From an uncultured Erwinia sp. (GTDB lineage: Bacteria > Pseudomonadota > Gammaproteobacteria > Enterobacterales > Enterobacteriaceae): a stretch of DNA of 48,731 nucleotides. Positions 20,125 to 29,093 of the stretch are shown piece by piece. Within the stretch, counting starts at the first letter, position 1. Each line of letters starts with the position of its first letter. Under the pieces are notes generated by a model. The model worked only from the letters and a program-made list of their open reading frames with translations. It was not told where the DNA came from and ran no database searches. The position numbers and the translations under genes are program-made. Where the stretch lies: contig CAJYIY010000024.1 of assembly GCA_913775305.1 (NCBI GenBank), positions 1 through 48,731 on the forward strand, written 5' to 3'.

Positions 20125-21315
20125 TCACAGTACGCGGCAGGCAAAACCTTTCAGATACAGGCCTTCAGGATAGCTTGAAATAACCGGATGGTCGGCGGCC
20201 TGGCGGAACTGCTCAATAAACTGTACGTCACGCTGCGCATCGACGGCGGCATCCGCAATGATCTTCTGGAACAGTTCCGTTGGCATCAGGCCGGAGCAGG
20301 AGAAGGTCATCAGCATACCGCCCGGGTTCAGCAGCTGCATAGCGAGCATATTAATGTCTTTATAGCCGCGGCACGCACCCATCAGCTGATTTTTATTTTC
20401 AACAAACTTAGGCGGATCCATCACAATCAGATCGAACTTCTCACCTTCATCACGATAGCGCCGCAGCAATTTGAATACGTCATCGCGAAGGAACCGGGCC
20501 TTACTCAGGTCCAGACCGTTCAGCTCAACGTTCTGTTTTGCCACATCCAGTGCAGCCTGCGACGTGTCAACGCTGATCACTTCCCGGCAGTTACCCATCA
20601 GGGCAGAAACGGCGAAGCCGCCAGTATAGGAGAAACAGTTCAACACCCGGCGATTTTCCGCGTAGCGGCGGGTTGCCAGTCGGCTGTCGCGCTGATCGAG
20701 GTAATAACCGGTTTTATGTCCGGTCTGAATATCGACCAGCAGCTTCATACCGTGTTCGGTAATCGGCAGCAGCTCTGGTGGCGTTTCGCCCAACACAACG
20801 CCCTGCGTCAGTTCCAGCCCCTCTTTTTTACGCACGCTAACGTCGGAACGATCGTAAATCGCGCAGCCCGGATAGCAGGTTTGCAGCGCGGTAATCAGAG
20901 CCGCACGCTGGTATTCCGCTCCGGCAGACAGGAGTTGCAGTACGAGGAAATGACCAAAACGATCGATGGTGATCCCGGGCAGACCATCCGATTCACCGGC
21001 AATCAGGCGGTAGCTGTCAAGATTATCACGGTGCGCCAGCCAGTCGCGCAGCTGCTGCGCCGATTGTAAACGGCGAATGAAGAAGTCGATGTCAATCGAT
21101 TCATCCTGCTCCCAGCTCCAGACGCGGGCACGGATCTGCGACTGTGGAGACCAGGCGGCGCGGGCCAGCCATTTACCCTGACTGTCACAGACATCAATAG
21201 TTTCACCCGAGTGGGCTTTACCTTCCATACGGGCAATGGCCCCGGAGAACACCCATGGATGGCGACGAAGTAAGGACTTTTCACGTCCTTTGGCAAGAAT
21301 CAAACGAACAGTCAT
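20125..21315 (-). CDS. rlmI: RlmI, 23S rRNA m5C1962 methyltransferase
   Basis: 396 residues, the same length as E. coli RlmI (YccW). An N-terminal PUA domain ([23 protein letters not shown]) is followed by a Rossmann methyltransferase with [14 protein letters not shown] (SAM motif I), VMDPPKF (motif IV) and the conserved TFSCSG containing the catalytic Cys region. It methylates C1962 of 23S rRNA. Divergent yccX starts 89 nt away. Confidence 0.96.
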   Translation of the reverse strand: MTVRLILAKGREKSLLRRHPWVFSGAIARMEGKAHSGETIDVCDSQGKWLARAAWSPQSQIRARVWSWEQDESIDIDFFIRRLQSAQQLRDWLAHRDNLDSYRLIAGESDGLPGITIDRFGHFLVLQLLSAGAEYQRAALITALQTCYPGCAIYDRSDVSVRKKEGLELTQGVVLGETPPELLPITEHGMKLLVDIQTGHKTGYYLDQRDSRLATRRYAENRRVLNCFSYTGGFAVSALMGNCREVISVDTSQAALDVAKQNVELNGLDLSKARFLRDDVFKLLRRYRDEGEKFDLIVMDPPKFVENKNQLMGACRGYKDINMLAMQLLNPGGMLMTFSCSGLMPTELFQKIIADAAVDAQRDVQFIEQFRQAADHPVISSYPEGLYLKGFACRVL

Positions 21316-21404
21316 AGTCAGTTATACTTATACTCAGAGAATCAGGCGATATTGTCCGGTGCTGACTAGGAAAAAGCAATCAGTGCCGGAAATAAGGAGA
21401 AGAA

Positions 21405-21683
21405 ATGGCGACGATCGGTATGCGGGCCTGGGTTTACGGCAGAGTCCAGGGAGTGGGATTTCGTTACAGTACTCAGCGCGAAGCAAAAGCACTGGGGCTG
21501 ACGGGCTATGCCAGAAACCTGGATGACGGCAGCGTTGAAGTGCTGATGTGCGGTGAAGCGCAGCCGGTTAATGCGCTGCTCAGCTGGCTGAAAGCCGGAG
21601 GCCCCCGGAGCGCCGGGGTCGATCGCGTGTTGACGGAACCGTGCCAGCCAGAGTCAGCGCTGAAAGGATTTACAACGGGTTAG
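21405..21683 (+). CDS. yccX: Acylphosphatase
   Basis: 92 residues with the acylphosphatase signature [17 protein letters not shown]. Catalytic Arg20 (GVGFR) and Asn38 (GYARNLDDG) are both present. It hydrolyses the carboxyl-phosphate bond of acylphosphates. The ATG follows AAGGAGAAGAA, a strong ribosome-binding site. It ends 3 nt before the convergent tusE stop. Confidence 0.95.
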   Translation: MATIGMRAWVYGRVQGVGFRYSTQREAKALGLTGYARNLDDGSVEVLMCGEAQPVNALLSWLKAGGPRSAGVDRVLTEPCQPESALKGFTTG

Positions 21684-21686
21684 CGC

Positions 21687-22013
21687 TTACAGGCACTTCG
21701 CGGGTTTAGGTAAACCGGCAATCTTGGTGGCCTGTTTGGCGGGACCTTTGGGGAACAGCCGAAAAAGATAGCGGCTGTTGCCTTTCTCTTCGCCGTATTT
21801 CTGCGCCATGGCTTTTACCAGCATGCGCACCGCCGGAGAGGTATTAAACTCCAGATAAAATTCGCGCACGATGAGCACGACTTCCCAGTGTGCATCGCTC
21901 AGTTCAATGGCTTCTTCCGCTGCCAGAAGCGGGGCCAGTGCTTCGCTCCAGTCTGTGGTAGATTTCAGATAACCCTGCGCGTCGCGCTCAATCTCTCTGC
22001 CTTCAAATTGCAC
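21687..22013 (-). CDS. tusE: TusE, sulfur-relay protein for tRNA 2-thiouridine
   Basis: 108 residues (E. coli 109) of the DsrC/TusE family. The penultimate residue is the conserved reactive Cys (…LPKPAKCL). TusE takes sulfur from TusBCD and passes it to MnmA for s2U34 in tRNA-Lys, Glu and Gln. It stands alone between yccX and yccA, as in E. coli. Confidence 0.96.
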   Translation of the reverse strand: MQFEGREIERDAQGYLKSTTDWSEALAPLLAAEEAIELSDAHWEVVLIVREFYLEFNTSPAVRMLVKAMAQKYGEEKGNSRYLFRLFPKGPAKQATKIAGLPKPAKCL

Positions 22014-22079
22014 TCTGTTGCCTCTGCTGCGTGATTCATTCTGCGCGGGAGTCTAACAAATTTTTCCCCGAGCCAAAAA

Positions 22080-22104
22080 TAAAGCCCCGCAGGTGCGGGG
22101 CTTT
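22080..22104 (-). terminator. Terminator of yccA
   Basis: The stem AAAGCCCCGC / GCGGGGCTTT with loop AGGT lies 22 nt beyond the yccA stop on the - strand and upstream of tusE, insulating the two genes. A/T runs flank both sides. Confidence 0.85.
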
Positions 22105-22125
22105 CATCAATTACTCGACACAGAT

Positions 22126-22782
22126 TTAGTTGCTGCGGGACATGCCCAGCAGGCTCAACAGGCTGACGAAGATGTTGTAGATAGAAACATACAGGCCGAC
22201 GGTGGCGCGGATATAGTTAGTTTCGCCGCCGTGGATAATGTTGCTGGTTTCCCACAGGATGGCACCGGTAGAGAACAGCACAAACAGCACGCTGATGGCC
22301 ATATGCAATGCAGGAATGTTCAGGAAGAGGTTAGCCACAACGGCAATCAGCAGCACGACAAAACCCGCCATCAGCATACCGGACAGGAACGACATATCCT
22401 TGCGGGTGGTCAACACGTAGGCAGAACAGCAGAAGAACACCAGCGCGGTGCCGCCCAGCGCCAGTCCAATCACATCACCCATACCCGCAGACAGGAAGGA
22501 GTTGAGGATTGGACCGAGGCAATAACCAAGGAAACCGGTAAAGGCAAAGGTAGCCAGAATACCCGCCGGGCTGTCAGCCAGGCGATAGGTCAGGAACATC
22601 AGGCCATAGAAGCCAACCAGCATCAGGATCAGGCCCGGAGAGGGCAGGGCAAAAACGGTGCTCAGCGTGGCGGTCAGCGCGGAAAACGCCAGCGTCAGGC
22701 CCAGCAGGAAATAGGTATTACGTAAAACTTTGTGCGTGCTCAACAGTGAGCTTTCGCGTGAGGAATAAACTATGCGATCCAT
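22126..22782 (-). CDS. yccA: YccA, Bax1-I family inner-membrane modulator of FtsH
   Basis: 218 residues (E. coli 219) with seven hydrophobic helices and the family's conserved acidic C-terminal helix region ([18 protein letters not shown]). E. coli YccA is both a substrate and an inhibitor of the FtsH protease and is part of the Cpx-linked protection against jammed SecY. The N terminus [20 protein letters not shown] matches the known degradation-signal region. It is transcribed alone. Confidence 0.95.
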   Translation of the reverse strand: MDRIVYSSRESSLLSTHKVLRNTYFLLGLTLAFSALTATLSTVFALPSPGLILMLVGFYGLMFLTYRLADSPAGILATFAFTGFLGYCLGPILNSFLSAGMGDVIGLALGGTALVFFCCSAYVLTTRKDMSFLSGMLMAGFVVLLIAVVANLFLNIPALHMAISVLFVLFSTGAILWETSNIIHGGETNYIRATVGLYVSIYNIFVSLLSLLGMSRSN

Positions 22783-22957
22783 AAAGCACCTCTCAGGGTC
22801 ACTAAAATACCTGAGAGAATAAAGAGGGAAGGGCAGGCGGGAAAGATGTTTTACCCTTCTTTACTTGCTAAAACGCTGATAAGTTAAGCAAGTTGGCGAT
22901 TATCAATGCGAACGAGTCGCTTTCGCTGATTTTTCAGCCAAACGCAACAAAACCTGC

Positions 22958-22986
22958 TTTACAAGCCGAAGCGGGATGTTTATAGT
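22958..22986 (+). promoter_or_regulatory. Promoter of the first tRNA-Ser gene
   Basis: TTTACA (22958-22963) and TATAGT (22981-22986) are separated by 17 nt and followed by the GC-rich GCGCCCC discriminator typical of stringently controlled stable-RNA promoters. The tRNA starts 12 nt after the -10. Confidence 0.8.
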
Positions 22987-22998
22987 GCGCCCCATTGT

Positions 22999-23086
22999 GG
23001 AAGCGTGGCCGAGTGGCTGAAGGCACCGGTCTTGAAAACCGGCGACGGGAAACCGTTCTAGAGTTCGAATCTCTACGCTTCCACCA
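22999..23086 (+). tRNA. serT: tRNA-Ser(UGA), copy 1
   Basis: 88 nt including encoded CCA. Acceptor GGAAGCG pairs with CGCTTCC, the anticodon loop CTTGAAA gives UGA, the class II long variable arm is present, and the T-loop is GTTCGAATC. It sits between yccA and agp, the serT position in E. coli. Confidence 0.97.
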
Positions 23087-23095
23087 TCCTATTCT

Positions 23096-23122
23096 ACGGG
23101 TCAGCGAAAGCTGGCCCGTTTT
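23096..23122 (+). terminator. Terminator after tRNA-Ser copy 1
   Basis: The hairpin ACGGGTCAGC-GAAA-GCTGGCCCGT has one G-T wobble and is followed by a short T run, 9 nt after the tRNA end. Confidence 0.8.
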
Positions 23123-23295
23123 GCTATGGGCGAAATAAAACAGACTTTCAAAACCTCTTCGTCTGTCTGCCCTGAATCGACACCGGTTACAGATTAAAGC
23201 CGTTGGTTTATTAAGCGCTTAACTGCCTTTTAGCATGTAAAATAGTCAAAAGAATCCAAATGTTCACAAAATCAACAAAATAGCGAAAAATAATC

Positions 23296-23324
23296 TTGGC
23301 AAACGAAAAAACACCCCCTATACT
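23296..23324 (+). promoter_or_regulatory. Promoter of the second tRNA-Ser gene
   Basis: TTGGCA (23296-23301) and TATACT (23319-23324) are 17 nt apart, with a GCGCTCC discriminator. The upstream stretch is A/T-rich like an UP element. The predicted start lies about 39 nt before the mature tRNA, so a longer 5' leader must be removed than for copy 1. Confidence 0.8.
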
Positions 23325-23369
23325 GCGCTCCATCAGTTAACGGCACCTTAGCCAAAACTGATACCGTGT

Positions 23370-23457
23370 GGAAGCGTGGCCGAGTGGCTGAAGGCACCGG
23401 TCTTGAAAACCGGCGACGGGAAACCGTTCTAGAGTTCGAATCTCTACGCTTCCACCA
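23370..23457 (+). tRNA. serT: tRNA-Ser(UGA), copy 2 (identical duplicate)
   Basis: 88 nt, base-for-base the same as the copy at 22999-23086 by visual alignment, with identity continuing 2 nt (TC) past the CCA. It has its own promoter and terminator, and the flanks are unrelated to those of copy 1, so this is a second functional transcription unit rather than a polycistronic repeat. E. coli K-12 has a single serT here. Confidence 0.97.
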
Positions 23458-23467
23458 TCTATTTTGA

Positions 23468-23497
23468 CCCCGAGCTTGAAAAAGCTCGGGGTTTTTT
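23468..23497 (+). terminator. Terminator after tRNA-Ser copy 2
   Basis: A perfect 10-bp stem CCCCGAGCTT / AAGCTCGGGG with a GAAA loop is followed by six T. It isolates the tRNA from agp; the agp leader (23498-23782) follows. Confidence 0.9.
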
Positions 23498-23782
23498 GCT
23501 TTTACGGCTATCCCTCCAAACACCTTCTGTTTTTCCCCGCATCCTGCTATTTTCTTACTGAAATAAGCGAATGAGCATTAGCGAAAACATCTTGTTTCTT
23601 TTCAAGCCTCTAAAGCCACTAAGCCGCCGGGGGCAGAGTCTGCTATATTCTCAATATCGCTGATGATTGTGAATGACTGGACTTTTCTCTGGAGAGCGGT
23701 GGTGGTAGCTGTGCACGGGTTTCTTCCGTGTTTCACCTCTATCTCCCAGTTATTCATCCTGATGAATCAATGGAATACACTT

Positions 23783-25411
23783 ATGATCAAAAAGTTAAGT
23801 CTCTGTGCACTGGCCGTATGCTCTGCACTTTCCGGCGTTTCCGCCTGGGCCGCCGATAGCGATTATCAGCTGGAACAGGTGCTGATGATGAGCCGCCATA
23901 ACCTGCGCGCACCGTTGGCAGACAATGGGAGCGTGCTGGCACAGGCAACCAAAAAAGCCTGGCCGAAGTGGGATGTGCCGGGCGGCCAACTGACCACCAA
24001 AGGCGGGGTGCTGGAGGTCTATATGGGGCGCTACACCCGTGAATGGCTGGCGCAACAGGGGTTGATTCGTGATGGCGAGTGCCCCTCTTCTGACGCGATC
24101 TACGCCTATGCCAACAGCCTGCAGCGCACTGTCGCTACGGCGCAGTTCTTTATTACCGGCGCGTTCCCGGGATGCGATGTGAAGGTTTCCCATCAGGATG
24201 AAATGGGGGCGATGGACCCGATCTTTAATCCGGTGATTACCCGTAACAGTGAAGACTTCAACAAACAGGCGCTGTCGGCCATGAATGCTGAAGGTGAAAA
24301 GCTGGCGCTTAAGCCCGCCTTCCAGCGCCTGGAAAAAATTATCGATTATAAAAACTCGCCGGCATGCAGCGGCAAAAAGCAGTGCGACCTTTCCAGCGAC
24401 AACCAAAACACCTTCAGCGCCGATAATGGCAAAGAGCCGGGCGTTTCCGGTCCGCTGAAAGTGGGTAATGCCCTGGTTGATGCATTTACGTTGCAGTATT
24501 ACGAGGGCCTGCCGCTCGATCAGGTTGCCTGGGGACAGATCAAGACCCCGGAGCAGTGGAAAGAGCTGTCAGCCATCAAGAATGGCTATCAGGATACGCT
24601 GTTCACCTCACCGCCGGTAGCTCGCGAAGTGGCGGCGCCGCTGGTGGATTACATTCGCAGTATGCTGATCGATCAGGATAAGGACAGTGCGCCCAAAGTC
24701 ACGCTGATGGTGGGGCATGATTCTAATATCGCCTCGCTGCTGACCGCGCTGGACTTTAAGCCTTATGAGCTGGCCGACCAGAACGAGCGCACGCCAATCG
24801 GTGGGATGATCCAGTTCCAGCGCTGGCTGGATAAGAAAAACAATCGCGAGCTGGTCAAGGTTGAATACGTTTATCAAAGCAGCGAGCAGCTACGTAATGC
24901 TGAACCCCTGTCGCTGGACAATCCACCTAAACGCGTCACGCTGCAAATGACAGGCTGTCAGACCGATGCTAACGGATTCTGCCCGTGGGATCAGTTTACA
25001 GCGGTGCTTAATACCGCGCTACAGGGCACGTCGATGCAGGTTGCAGAACCTGTTGCCAGCGCAGCTGACGCAACCAAAGAGACGTCAGACAAGGCTGCTG
25101 CGGATCAGGCTGCTGCCGCGAAAGCGACACAGGATAAAGCCGCGAACGAAGCTAAAGATAAAGCCGATGCTGAACAGGCTGCAAAAGACAAAGCAGCACA
25201 GGAAAAGGCCGCAAGTGAGAAAGCTGCGGCAGCGAAAGCCGCAGCAGAACGTGCAGCGAAGGAGAAAGCCGCCGCCGATAAGGCTGCTGCTGATAAAGTG
25301 GCAGCGGAGAAAGCCGCCGTCGAGAAAGAGAAAGCCAGTGAAACCAAAACGGCAGAGCCTGATCCTGCCGGTAGCGCAGCACAAAATCAGGAACAGCCGT
25401 CAGCAGGCTGA
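23783..25411 (+). CDS. agp: Agp, periplasmic glucose-1-phosphatase with a long Ala/Lys-rich tail
   Basis: 542 residues from the ATG at 23783, whose product begins with the signal peptide [23 protein letters not shown]. An open frame extends 40 codons upstream, but starting there would bury the signal, so the internal ATG is chosen. The catalytic part (about 25-418) is a histidine acid phosphatase: RHNLRAP with nucleophile His39, and VGHDSN as the proton-donor region. It is colinear with E. coli Agp (413 residues), which hydrolyses glucose-1-phosphate and has phytase-like activity. Residues ~420-542 (25040-25411) are an added tail rich in Ala, Lys, Glu, Asp and Gln. It is predicted to be a long helix or coiled coil resembling TolA domain II, and ends in a Pro/Gln/Ser segment. 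Confidence 0.93.
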   Translation: MIKKLSLCALAVCSALSGVSAWAADSDYQLEQVLMMSRHNLRAPLADNGSVLAQATKKAWPKWDVPGGQLTTKGGVLEVYMGRYTREWLAQQGLIRDGECPSSDAIYAYANSLQRTVATAQFFITGAFPGCDVKVSHQDEMGAMDPIFNPVITRNSEDFNKQALSAMNAEGEKLALKPAFQRLEKIIDYKNSPACSGKKQCDLSSDNQNTFSADNGKEPGVSGPLKVGNALVDAFTLQYYEGLPLDQVAWGQIKTPEQWKELSAIKNGYQDTLFTSPPVAREVAAPLVDYIRSMLIDQDKDSAPKVTLMVGHDSNIASLLTALDFKPYELADQNERTPIGGMIQFQRWLDKKNNRELVKVEYVYQSSEQLRNAEPLSLDNPPKRVTLQMTGCQTDANGFCPWDQFTAVLNTALQGTSMQVAEPVASAADATKETSDKAAADQAAAAKATQDKAANEAKDKADAEQAAKDKAAQEKAASEKAAAAKAAAERAAKEKAAADKAAADKVAAEKAAVEKEKASETKTAEPDPAGSAAQNQEQPSAG

Positions 25412-25440
25412 TAACACAGACGGCTCGCCGCGCCAGCGTT

Positions 25441-25477
25441 AAAAAGGCCGACACACACGGGTGTCGGCCTTTTTTTC
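25441..25477 (+). terminator. Terminator between agp and the aldehyde dehydrogenase gene
   Basis: The stem AAAAAGGCCGACAC / GTGTCGGCCTTTTT with loop ACACGG is followed by further T. With A runs on the other side it could serve both convergent genes. Confidence 0.88.
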
Positions 25478-25499
25478 ACCTTTTGCAGAGGCAGGGCGC

Positions 25500-26870
25500 T
25501 TATTTGCTGATCACCACCAGCTTCTGATTCACAAACTCTTTAATTCCCAGATCGGAGAGTTCCCGACCGAAACCTGAACGTTTGATACCGCCAAACGGCA
25601 ACTCCGCCGCGGTATTCGTAGCCGAGTTGATATAGACCATACCGGTTTCAATACGTGAGGCCAGCGCTTTACCGCGTGCCATATCGCTGGTGAACACGGC
25701 ACCGCCCAGCCCATAATGGGAATCGTTGGCCAGTTTGACCACCTCATCGTCATTACGCACGATGTAAATTTGCGCCACCGGACCGAAAAACTCTTCGAAC
25801 CAGGCGGGATTATCGCGGGTGATGCCGGTAAGAATGGTTGGCTGGTAGAAACAGCCTTCGCCGTCAACCGGCTTGCCGCCCAGCACCAGTTCCGCGCCTT
25901 TCTCTACAGCATTTTTAACCTGCTTATCAAGGCGATCGCGCGCTTCGGCAGAAGAGAGTGGGCCCAGAGTGGTGTTGGGATCTAAGGGATCGCCGATCTT
26001 CACCGCCTCAAAAGCAGCAACGAGTTTTGCCATAAAGGCTTCGGCGATCTTCTCATGCACCAGAAAGCGCTTGGCGGCGGTACACACCTGACCACAGTTG
26101 CTGAGGCGTGCGCCCGCACCAGCCTCCACGGCTTTATCGAGATCGCAGTCATCCAGCACCACGAAAACGTCATTACCGCCCAGCTCAAGGGTCGTTTTCT
26201 TCAGATATTTGCCTGCCTGCTGCGCTACCGCGCTGCCGGCACGTTCTGAACCAGTCAGCGCAGCACCCTGCACGCGGTCATCAGCAATCAGCCCGGCGAC
26301 CTGCTCATTGCTGATAAACAGATTGGTCCAGGTTCCTTCCGGTGCTCCCGCTTCGCTGACCAGTTCGGCGAACAGCGATGCACAGTGCGGGACATTTTGT
26401 GCGTGTTTTGCCAGAACCGGATTACCGGCGGCGAGGTTAGGGGCCAGCACCCGCATCAGCTGATAGAACGGAAAGTTCCACGGCTCAACGGCGACCAGCA
26501 CACCAACAGGATGGTGTTCCACCCAGGCTTCACCCAGCTCGCTGGGGTAGCGTACCGGGGCGAGGAAACGCTCGGCATTTTCAGCATAATAGCGGGCGAT
26601 CTGTGCGCACAGCTCGACTTCACAGCGACTCTGGCCAATCAGCTTGCCCATTTCTTCACTGGCAGCGGTAGCCAGTTCGTCTGTGCGTTGCTCAATCAGC
26701 GTTGCCAGCTTCTGTAGGATCTGTAAACGCGGTTGAATATCCCCTTTCGACCAGCTGGAATGGTACAGCGCATTGGCAGTGGCGAGTGCCTGTTCTACCT
26801 GCTCGTCGCTGTGCGCGGGCCAGGATTTTATCAGCTTATTACTCGCGGGATTGATTGTCTGATAGGACAT
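25500..26870 (-). CDS. NAD(P)-dependent aldehyde dehydrogenase, succinate-semialdehyde dehydrogenase-like (Sad/GabD2 type)
   Basis: 456 residues of the aldehyde dehydrogenase superfamily. Catalytic Cys263 lies in NCGQVCTAAKRF and general base Glu229 in LELGGND. Also present are Asn132 of PWNFPF, the cofactor-site Lys155 (LAKHAQNV) and the C-terminal PFGGIKRSGFGRELS. The N-terminal INPASNKLIKSWP and PWNFP contexts resemble E. coli Sad (YneI), but similarity is moderate, so the substrate is open: succinate, malonic or another small semialdehyde. It stands between agp and yccJ, where E. coli has no gene, and so appears to be an accessory insertion. It is near the rut genes, whose missing step also involves a semialdehyde (see findings). 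Confidence 0.88.
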   Translation of the reverse strand: MSYQTINPASNKLIKSWPAHSDEQVEQALATANALYHSSWSKGDIQPRLQILQKLATLIEQRTDELATAASEEMGKLIGQSRCEVELCAQIARYYAENAERFLAPVRYPSELGEAWVEHHPVGVLVAVEPWNFPFYQLMRVLAPNLAAGNPVLAKHAQNVPHCASLFAELVSEAGAPEGTWTNLFISNEQVAGLIADDRVQGAALTGSERAGSAVAQQAGKYLKKTTLELGGNDVFVVLDDCDLDKAVEAGAGARLSNCGQVCTAAKRFLVHEKIAEAFMAKLVAAFEAVKIGDPLDPNTTLGPLSSAEARDRLDKQVKNAVEKGAELVLGGKPVDGEGCFYQPTILTGITRDNPAWFEEFFGPVAQIYIVRNDDEVVKLANDSHYGLGGAVFTSDMARGKALASRIETGMVYINSATNTAAELPFGGIKRSGFGRELSDLGIKEFVNQKLVVISK

Positions 26871-27005
26871 ATAACACTCCTTGGTCGGTAATCAGCCTTC
26901 ATGGGCTGCAGTGGGTCGATGTGGAATTAAGCGTAGTAGAAATATGAGAAACATTGAGGGGCGAGACGGGTTATCGGAAGAGTCTGAGCGGGCTGTAAAC
27001 GGGAA

Positions 27006-27024
27006 GGGCGGGCCAGACCCGCCC
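27006..27024 (-). terminator. Hairpin downstream of yccJ
   Basis: The 7-bp GC stem GGGCGGG / CCCGCCC with loop CCAGA lies just beyond the yccJ stop on the - strand. The T run after it is weak, so it may be a partial terminator or an mRNA 3'-end stabiliser. Confidence 0.5.
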
Positions 27025-27029
27025 CGATC

Positions 27030-27260
27030 TCAGACGTTTTTACGTTCGACCACTTTGTTATCCCAGGTCAGCACATCTTCTTCGGTTTTGTTAAAAGCAC
27101 GAATGAGAACATCGTCACTTCCCTGCTGCTCCCAGATGCGTTCAGCAAGGCGTTCATCATAATTGGCCACCTCGAAGATGGCTTCCGCGATTTCCAGCGA
27201 GGTACCGCGCAGGGCGGCCCATTCGCCTACGTGATGGGCCTTGGATTGTTGTGTTGCCAT
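27030..27260 (-). CDS. yccJ: YccJ, small conserved protein downstream of wrbA
   Basis: 76 residues; [21 protein letters not shown] matches E. coli YccJ (75). It is soluble, with a probable helical core ([21 protein letters not shown]). It lies 16 nt after wrbA on the same strand, as in E. coli where wrbA-yccJ is an RpoS-dependent operon. Its molecular role is unknown. Confidence 0.93.
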   Translation of the reverse strand: MATQQSKAHHVGEWAALRGTSLEIAEAIFEVANYDERLAERIWEQQGSDDVLIRAFNKTEEDVLTWDNKVVERKNV

Positions 27261-27276
27261 AAGAGCCTCCTGTCGA

Positions 27277-27876
27277 TTATCCGTTGAGTTTTACCGCCAG
27301 TCCGGCAACGTATTCACCCTGATAGCGGGCAATATTGAGTTCTTCTTCGCTGGGCTGACGGGAACCGTCGCCACCAGCAATCGTGGTTGCGCCATACGGT
27401 GTTCCACCACGCACCTGGGAGATATCAAACAGTTCCTGGCTGCCGTATCCAATAGGCACGATCACCATGCCGTGATGGGCGAGAGTCGTCCAGGTTGAGG
27501 TGATGGTCTGCTCCTGTCCGCCGCCTGTCCCGGTGGAGGCGAAGACGCTGGCGAGTTTGCCGTAAAGTGCGCCGGAGGCCCACAGCCCGCCGGTGCGATC
27601 GAGAAAGCTGCGCATCTGCCCGGCCATATTGCCAAAACGGGTGGGTGTACCCAGCAGGATTGCATCATAGTTTGCCAGTTCTTTGGGATCGGCTTCTTCT
27701 GCAGCCTGGTCGGTTTTACCGCCGACTTCGGCGAAACGGGCAGCATCCATGGTTTCCGGCACGCGTTTAATGGTCACTTCCGCGCCGGGGACTTTACGTG
27801 CACCTTCCGCAACGGCTTGCGCCATGGTTTCGATATGCCCGTACATGGAGTAATAAAGCACCAATATTTTAGCCAT
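27277..27876 (-). CDS. wrbA: WrbA, NAD(P)H:quinone oxidoreductase
   Basis: 199 residues (E. coli 198) with a flavodoxin-like fold. The FMN phosphate-binding loop is [15 protein letters not shown] (about residues 9-23), and the WrbA hallmarks [17 protein letters not shown] and [11 protein letters not shown] are present. It carries out two-electron quinone reduction, as a tetramer in the family. The start has a GAGGAGGTC ribosome-binding site. Transcription is away from the transporter gene at 28132. Confidence 0.96.
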   Translation of the reverse strand: MAKILVLYYSMYGHIETMAQAVAEGARKVPGAEVTIKRVPETMDAARFAEVGGKTDQAAEEADPKELANYDAILLGTPTRFGNMAGQMRSFLDRTGGLWASGALYGKLASVFASTGTGGGQEQTITSTWTTLAHHGMVIVPIGYGSQELFDISQVRGGTPYGATTIAGGDGSRQPSEEELNIARYQGEYVAGLAVKLNG

Positions 27877-28131
27877 TCGCTACTGACCTCCTCAAACGCT
27901 ACGTTTATTTTTGAACGGACATTTCAGTATAGAAGAAGCCTCTGCGGCTGTGTGGCGGCAGATCAATTTTGTGTTCAAAACCATGACGAGGTAGCCTGCA
28001 GTCTTAACCCGCTGGCTTCTGGCTGGAAAAGCTAAAGCTCGCATGACGAAGAAACAAGTCCGCGCTGCGCTAAGCTTGACCGGCTGTCGTTATCCCCGCA
28101 AACTGACGCCAAAATTTCAGCAGAGTGCATT

Positions 28132-29058
28132 ATGTCTGGTTTACTTTCACGTTATAAATTCTCGATGAATACCCGCGAGCTGGTTCTTATCCTGATCACG
28201 ATGGTCTGGGGCGGAACGTTTCTTGCTGTGCATCATGCCATGACGGTCAGCGGCCCGTTCTTTTTTATCGGCGTGCGGTTTGCCGTTGCGGCGCTGCTGC
28301 TTGGGCTTATTTCATGGCGATTTATGTGCAATGTAACCTGGCCGGAGATCAAAGCCGGTGTGCTGATTGGTATGGCTATCGGCCTGGGATATGGCCTGCA
28401 GACGTACGGTATGCAAACCATCTCCAGCAGTAAGTCTGCCTTTATTACTGCGATGTATGTTCCGCTGGTCCCACTGATGCAGTGGATATTTCTGCGTAAA
28501 ATGCCGGGCTTGATGTCCTGGGTCGGTATTACGCTGGCTTTCAGCGGGCTGCTTCTGCTGGCGGGGCCAGATGGGGGAGAGGTGGCGTTTAACGTTGGTG
28601 AGATTGCCACGCTACTCAGCACGCTGGCTATTGCGGCAGAGATCCTGCTGATTGGGGCCAGCGCGGGTAAAGTGGATGTGCGAAGGGTGACCGTTATCCA
28701 ACTGGCTGCCGCCTCGATTTTTGGTTTCGTGATGATGGTGCCGAACGGGGAGTCAGTTCCGGCATGGAGCCCGTATCTGGTTTACAGTGCGGTGGGGCTG
28801 GGTATAGCGAGCGCGATCATTCAGGTGACGATGAACTGGGCACAGCGCAGTGTTTCACCCACCCGAGCCACCGTCATTTACGCCGGTGAACCGGTATGGG
28901 CCGGCATTGTTGGGCGAATTGCCGGTGAACGCCTGCCGGCTGTTGCCCTGCTGGGCGGTGCGCTGATTGTAATGGGGGTCTTGATCAGCGAGCTGAAGCT
29001 GAAGCGCAAAAAAAAGGCGAAGGGATCGCCTGCGCCCGCAGAGTGGAATAACGGCTGA
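28132..29058 (+). CDS. DMT-family (EamA) transporter
   Basis: 308 residues with ten hydrophobic helices in two EamA repeats (about 15-145 and 155-285). MVWGGTFLAVHHAM near the first helix and PTRATVIYAGEPVWAGI near the ninth are typical of the drug/metabolite exporter superfamily. The C terminus is basic (KLKRKKKAKG), as expected on the cytoplasmic side. The substrate is unknown. It is convergent with rutF and occupies the space where E. coli has rutG and ymdF; it is not homologous to the NCS2 uracil permease RutG. There is an in-frame ATG 10 codons later (28165), but the first ATG is kept. Confidence 0.85.
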   Translation: MSGLLSRYKFSMNTRELVLILITMVWGGTFLAVHHAMTVSGPFFFIGVRFAVAALLLGLISWRFMCNVTWPEIKAGVLIGMAIGLGYGLQTYGMQTISSSKSAFITAMYVPLVPLMQWIFLRKMPGLMSWVGITLAFSGLLLLAGPDGGEVAFNVGEIATLLSTLAIAAEILLIGASAGKVDVRRVTVIQLAAASIFGFVMMVPNGESVPAWSPYLVYSAVGLGIASAIIQVTMNWAQRSVSPTRATVIYAGEPVWAGIVGRIAGERLPAVALLGGALIVMGVLISELKLKRKKKAKGSPAPAEWNNG

Positions 29059-29093
29059 CCGTCCTGGCGGATCAGCGAGGTCGCGAAGAAAAG

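Noticed and set aside
20188-21069. 293-codon open frame on the + strand opposite rlmI
   Set aside because: It lies wholly inside rlmI on the other strand with no recognisable domain; a shadow of GC-rich coding.
22087-22725. Long His/Gln-rich frame on the + strand opposite yccA
   Set aside because: It is antisense to the polytopic YccA gene; its composition is the mirror of hydrophobic codons.
23663-23782. 40-residue N-terminal extension of agp
   Set aside because: It would place the obvious signal peptide inside the protein; the ATG at 23783 gives a normal secreted N terminus.
25085-25330. Repeated AAAGCCGC-like units considered as a CRISPR or tandem repeat array
   Set aside because: The units are in frame with the Agp coding sequence and irregular in length; they encode Lys-Ala, with no spacers. 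No CRISPR array was seen anywhere in the window.
25085-25384. Cys/Phe/Leu-rich frame on the - strand opposite the Agp tail
   Set aside because: It is only the complement of the repetitive AAAGCC codons; no start context or homology.
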